Below are positions 4,687 through 7,590 of a stretch of DNA of 7,590 nucleotides, piece by piece. Source of the stretch: Pseudomonadota bacterium. Lineage in GTDB: Bacteria > Pseudomonadota > Gammaproteobacteria > Burkholderiales > Burkholderiaceae_C. Below the pieces are notes generated by a model, which did no database searches, was not told the origin of the DNA, and worked only from the letters and a program-made list of their open reading frames with translations. Both the position numbers and the translations under genes were made by a program. Location of the stretch: positions 1-7,590 of the forward strand of contig JAFAGF010000244.1 of the NCBI GenBank assembly GCA_023422975.1, written 5' to 3'. How positions within the stretch are numbered: the stretch's first letter is position 1; each line of letters opens with the position of its first letter.

Positions 4687-6420
4687 TCACAGCGTGAGCG
4701 AATGCGCCTCGGCATCCACCTGCGGTGCGGCCTGCGCAGGGGGGGGGGTGCTGTGGCCGTGGCGCGCTTTGTGGTCGGCGCGAATCCATTGCGCGGCTTT
4801 TTCGGCCAGCATCAGCGTGGGGCTGTTGGTGTTGCCGCTGGTGATGGTGGGCATGGCACCGGCATCCACCACGCGCAGTGCCTGTACGCCGCGCACGCGC
4901 AAGCGGCTGTCCAGCACCGCCATCGGGTCGGTGTTACGCCCCATCTTGGTGGTGCCCACGGGGTGGAAGATGGTGGTGGCAATGTCGCCCGCCAGGCGCA
5001 CCAGCTCCTCATCGGTCTGGTACTGCGTGCCCGGCTTGAACTCTTGCGGGTTGTAGCGCGCCAGCGCTGACTGGCTGACGATGTGGCGCGTCACGCGCAG
5101 GCTCTCGGCTGCCACGCGCTGGTCTTCGGCGGTGCTCAGGTAGTTGGGCGCAATGGCCGGGGCATCTTCAAAGTTGGGGCTGCGAATTTGCACCGTGCCG
5201 CGGCTGGTGGGGTTGAGGTTGCAGACACTGGCGGTGAATGCCGGGAAGCCGTGCAGTGGCTCGCCAAACGCGTCCAGCGACAGCGGCTGCACGTGGTATT
5301 GCAAATTGGGGTGCTCCAGCTCAGGGCGGCTGCGTGTGAAAGCGCCCAGCTGCGAGGGTGCCATGCTCATGGGGCCGGTGCGGTGCAGCAGGTATTCCCA
5401 GCCAATGCGCAGCTTGCCCAGGCGCGTGGCGGCCAGGGTGTTGAGCGTGGGGGCGTCGCTGATTTTGTAGACCGAGCGAATTTGCAGATGGTCTTGCAAA
5501 TTGGCGCCGACGCCCGGCAGGTCATGCACCACCGGAATGCCTTTGGCATGCAGTACATCGGCCGGACCAATGCCCGACAGCTGCAGCAGCTGGGGCGAGT
5601 TGATGGCCCCGGCGCAGACGATCACCTCTTCGGTGGCGGTGACATGCTCCATGCCGTCGCCCGTCCACACATTCACGCCGGTGCAGCGCACCGAGCCATC
5701 GGCCTGTTTTTCGGTGATCAGGCGCATGGCTTGCGCCATGGTCCACATCTCAAAGTTGGGGCGGCCATAGCACTTGGGCCGCAAAAAGGCTTTGGCGGTG
5801 TTCCAGCGCAGGCCGTCTTTTTGGTTGACCTCAAAGTAGCCCACGCCTTCGTTGTGGCCGGTGTTGAAGTCGGGCGTGGCGGGAATGCCTGCTTGCTGCG
5901 CGGCTTCGGAGAAGGCATCCAGGATGTCCCAACGCAGGCGCTGCTTTTCCACGCGCCATTCGCCCTTGCTGCCGTGCAGCGCGGCAAAGCTGGCATCTTG
6001 CGGCTGGCCTTCATCGAGCCGCCAGTGGCTTTCGTGGCGCTTGAAGGCGGGCAGCACGTTGTCCCAGTTCCAGGCGTCGTCGCCGGTCAGGTGGGCCCAT
6101 TGGTTGTAGTCACGCGCCTGGCCACGCATGTAAATCATGCCGTTGATGCTGGAGCAACCGCCCAGTGTTTTGCCACGGGGGTAGCGCAGGCTGCGGCCAT
6201 TGAGGCCGGCGTCGGCCTCCGTCTGGTAGAGCCAGTCGGTGCGCGGGTTACCGATGCAGTGCAAATACCCCACGGGGATGTGGATCCAGTGGTAGTCGTC
6301 TTTGCGCCCGGCCTCCAGCAACAGCACCCGCACATTGCGGTCTGCGCTCAGGCGGTTGCAGAGCAAGGCGCCCGCAGTGCCGCCCCCAATAATGATGTAG
6401 TCGAATGTGGTTTCGCTCAT
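4687..6420 (-). CDS. GMC-family FAD-dependent oxidoreductase (choline/alcohol dehydrogenase type)
   Basis: This 577-aa flavoprotein should oxidise an alcohol group using FAD. The Rossmann FAD site is at the N-terminus: DYIIIGGGTAGALLCNRL (7-24), with E36 of LLLEAG for the ribose. GMC signature 1 is YPRGKTLGGCSSINGMIYMRG (80-100) and signature 2 is CAGAINSPQLLQLSGIG (269-285). The catalytic pair is H486 in FHPVGTTKMG and N530 in TSGNTNSPTLMLAEKAA. Length matches BetA or AlkJ-type enzymes. The ATG at 6420 is chosen because the FAD fold starts right there and AGGA lies 9 nt upstream; the frame is open to 6618, but those 66 codons are not FAD-domain-like. No signal peptide. The tail after residue 549 is Pro/Ala-rich and encoded partly by a C10 run. 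No betB, cytochrome or other partner gene adjoins, so the substrate is unknown; choline, an aliphatic alcohol or a polyethylene glycol are all possible. Confidence 0.95.
   Translation of the reverse strand: MSETTFDYIIIGGGTAGALLCNRLSADRNVRVLLLEAGRKDDYHWIHIPVGYLHCIGNPRTDWLYQTEADAGLNGRSLRYPRGKTLGGCSSINGMIYMRGQARDYNQWAHLTGDDAWNWDNVLPAFKRHESHWRLDEGQPQDASFAALHGSKGEWRVEKQRLRWDILDAFSEAAQQAGIPATPDFNTGHNEGVGYFEVNQKDGLRWNTAKAFLRPKCYGRPNFEMWTMAQAMRLITEKQADGSVRCTGVNVWTGDGMEHVTATEEVIVCAGAINSPQLLQLSGIGPADVLHAKGIPVVHDLPGVGANLQDHLQIRSVYKISDAPTLNTLAATRLGKLRIGWEYLLHRTGPMSMAPSQLGAFTRSRPELEHPNLQYHVQPLSLDAFGEPLHGFPAFTASVCNLNPTSRGTVQIRSPNFEDAPAIAPNYLSTAEDQRVAAESLRVTRHIVSQSALARYNPQEFKPGTQYQTDEELVRLAGDIATTIFHPVGTTKMGRNTDPMAVLDSRLRVRGVQALRVVDAGAMPTITSGNTNSPTLMLAEKAAQWIRADHKARHGHSTPPPAQAAPQVDAEAHSLTL
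4739..4748 (-). repeat. Ten-base homopolymer inside the oxidoreductase gene
   Basis: Ten G in a row on the plus strand (C on the coding strand) encode T-P-P-P at about residues 558-561, roughly 16 codons before the stop. Loss of one base would extend the frame through the downstream hairpin. Gain of one base would replace the last residues and stop at a TAA just past the normal end. The catalytic domain is unaffected in either case. It may be a slippage site or a sequencing-error site. Confidence 0.7.
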
Positions 6421-6637
6421 GGTGTGCGCAGTCCTGGCGGTCAACAAGCCTCCGGGGTGGGGCTGCTGCAAGCATTTTGGAGGGCTGGTGCCGTCTGTCG
6501 ATAGGGAAAGCGTGTAGTCCATGGCTGACTTTTTCACGGCGGTGTGCCACCCTCGCTGACAGGCGCGCTGGTGCTGCACCTTCGGCGTCTGTGCAGAATG
6601 CTTGTAAGCTTTAGGCAATTTGGCTCTTCACCGCACT
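6421..6637. other. Divergent intergenic region between the oxidoreductase and mlaE-type genes
   Basis: These 217 bp must contain start signals for both divergent genes. I see only short dyads (for example GGTG-TGC-CACC near 6541-6551). I find no promoter that I would defend and no site with the sigma-54 GG-N10-GC spacing. The in-frame upstream extension of the oxidoreductase frame crosses most of the region but lacks coding character. Confidence 0.5.
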
Positions 6638-7590
6638 ATGAAAGACAGCACCCCCCGCGTACACCTCACCTCGGACCACGAGGGTGCATGGGTGCAACTG
6701 CAGGGGCGCTGGGGGGCGGCGGAATTGGGGCAGCGTGCTGACTGGGAGGCGGTGCAAAAAGCGCTGCACCAACACCCTGCGGGCCCTGACCAAGGCTGGG
6801 ACTTGGAGCCGCTCGACTGGTTGGATCACATTGGCGCACAGTTGCTGTGGAACCACTGGCAGCAGGCGTGGCCCACCAGACTCAAAGCCAGCGAAGCGCA
6901 AAAAGCCATGCTGGCACGCATTGCCACGTTCCGCCAGGCCCCCGTGCCTGCCCCCCAGAAGCTGGGCTGGATGGGGCGCGTCAACCAACTGGGGCTGTTG
7001 GTGCTGCGGGCGCTGGGCCATTTTCAGCACCTGGTGCAACTGATTGGGCAGCTCACGCTTGATCTGGGGCATTTGCTGCGCAACCCGCGCAAAGGCCCGT
7101 GGCGGGATTTTTCGGGCCACCTCTACAGCATGGGGGCCACGGCACTACCGATTACGGCGCTGGTGGGCTTTCTGATTGGGGTGGTGCTGGCTTATTTGAT
7201 GGCACTGCAGCTGCGTCAGTTTGGGGCCGAGGCCTTTATTGTGGACATCTTGGGCATTTCGCTGATCCGGGAGCTGGGGCCGCTGCTGGCCGCCATCTTG
7301 GTGGCAGGGCGCTCGGGCTCCGCGATTACGGCGCAAATTGGCGTGATGCGTGTGACGGAAGAACTGGATGCCATGCAGGTCATGGGCATTCGCCACGGTT
7401 TTCGCCTGGTCATGCCGCGAGCCTTGGCGCTGGCGCTGGCCATGCCATTGATCAGCCTGTGGACCACGCTGGCAGCGTTGGGGGGCGGCATGCTGGCGGC
7501 GGATTTGACCATGGGGATTTCTGCCGCGTACTTCTGGGAAGCCTTGCCGGATGCCGTGCAAATCGGCAACTTGGTGCTGGCCATGGCCAA
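6638..7590 (+). CDS. MlaE-family lipid ABC transporter permease with N-terminal STAS-like domain, partial
   Basis: This is the inner-membrane permease of an MCE-type ABC transporter that moves phospholipids between the inner and outer membranes. The window holds the first 317 codons; the gene continues past the right edge. Residues 1-100 form a soluble domain with STAS character, especially WDLEPLDWLDHIGAQLLW (54-71), resembling the sulfate-transporter/anti-sigma-antagonist fold that MlaB supplies as a separate protein in E. coli. The MlaE domain starts at about 150: a hydrophobic span near 168-190, then the hallmark RELGPLLAAILVAGRSGSAI (211-230) and TAQIGVMRVTEELDAMQVMGI (231-251), then spans near 258-292. 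There is no good Shine-Dalgarno sequence at the ATG (6638). An in-frame TTG at 6620 with AGG 4 nt upstream is a possible alternative, and a stop at 6605 bounds the frame. An ATPase and an MCE-domain protein are expected just beyond the window. Confidence 0.92.
   Translation, partial: MKDSTPRVHLTSDHEGAWVQLQGRWGAAELGQRADWEAVQKALHQHPAGPDQGWDLEPLDWLDHIGAQLLWNHWQQAWPTRLKASEAQKAMLARIATFRQAPVPAPQKLGWMGRVNQLGLLVLRALGHFQHLVQLIGQLTLDLGHLLRNPRKGPWRDFSGHLYSMGATALPITALVGFLIGVVLAYLMALQLRQFGAEAFIVDILGISLIRELGPLLAAILVAGRSGSAITAQIGVMRVTEELDAMQVMGIRHGFRLVMPRALALALAMPLISLWTTLAALGGGMLAADLTMGISAAYFWEALPDAVQIGNLVLAMA

Noticed and set aside
5083..6504. Plus-strand open frame of 473 codons opposite the oxidoreductase gene
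   Set aside because: It is antisense to a full GMC protein with all signatures, shows no motif of its own, and is a composition artefact.
6421..6618. N-terminal extension of the oxidoreductase up to 6618
   Set aside because: The FAD-binding fold starts immediately after the ATG at 6420. The extension has no fold character and would fill the divergent promoter region.

Overview
The base composition is GC-rich, with G or C at most third codon positions. The gene set and protein sequences fit a betaproteobacterium of the order Burkholderiales, most likely the family Comamonadaceae (relatives of Acidovorax or Comamonas). This placement rests on codon bias, the style of the amino-acid transporter, GMC and MlaE-type proteins, and a hairpin with an AGCTGCTAGCGC core that I recall from intergenic regions of that family. 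It is an inference; no 16S or other marker gene is present.

Layout. (1) 1-1576, minus strand: a polar amino-acid ABC uptake system. A periplasmic binding protein gene (592-1362) is followed by the inner-membrane permease gene (start at 479, running off the left edge), with an intrinsic terminator between them that probably reduces permease expression relative to the binding protein. A good -10 box lies at 1548-1553, so the binding-protein mRNA should carry a leader of about 180 nt that holds several dyads, including a perfect 20-bp palindrome. (2) 1631-2389, minus: a TauE/SafE (YfcA-like) membrane permease. A clear minus-strand terminator sits just upstream of it, with no minus-strand gene to terminate. 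(3) 2751-4454, plus: an ammonium channel (Amt) followed 33 nt later by a 119-aa protein of unknown function, probably one operon. No PII (glnK) gene accompanies the Amt gene here. (4) 4586-4681: a long, nearly perfect inverted repeat with A and T tracts on both sides, a bidirectional terminator between convergent genes. (5) 4687-6420, minus: a complete FAD-dependent GMC oxidoreductase (choline/alcohol dehydrogenase type) with a run of ten G/C bases near its 3' end. (6) 6638 to the right edge, plus: an MlaE-family lipid ABC permease with an N-terminal STAS-like extension, incomplete in the window.

Four of the six genes encode or serve membrane transport (amino acids, anions or organosulfur compounds, ammonium, phospholipids). 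They look like independent transcription units and not one pathway. I see no insertion sequence, phage gene, CRISPR array, tRNA or rRNA. The least understood elements are the small Amt-linked protein, the structured leader of the binding-protein gene, the orphan terminator before the TauE gene, and the homopolymer in the oxidoreductase gene. None of these by itself demonstrates a new system.
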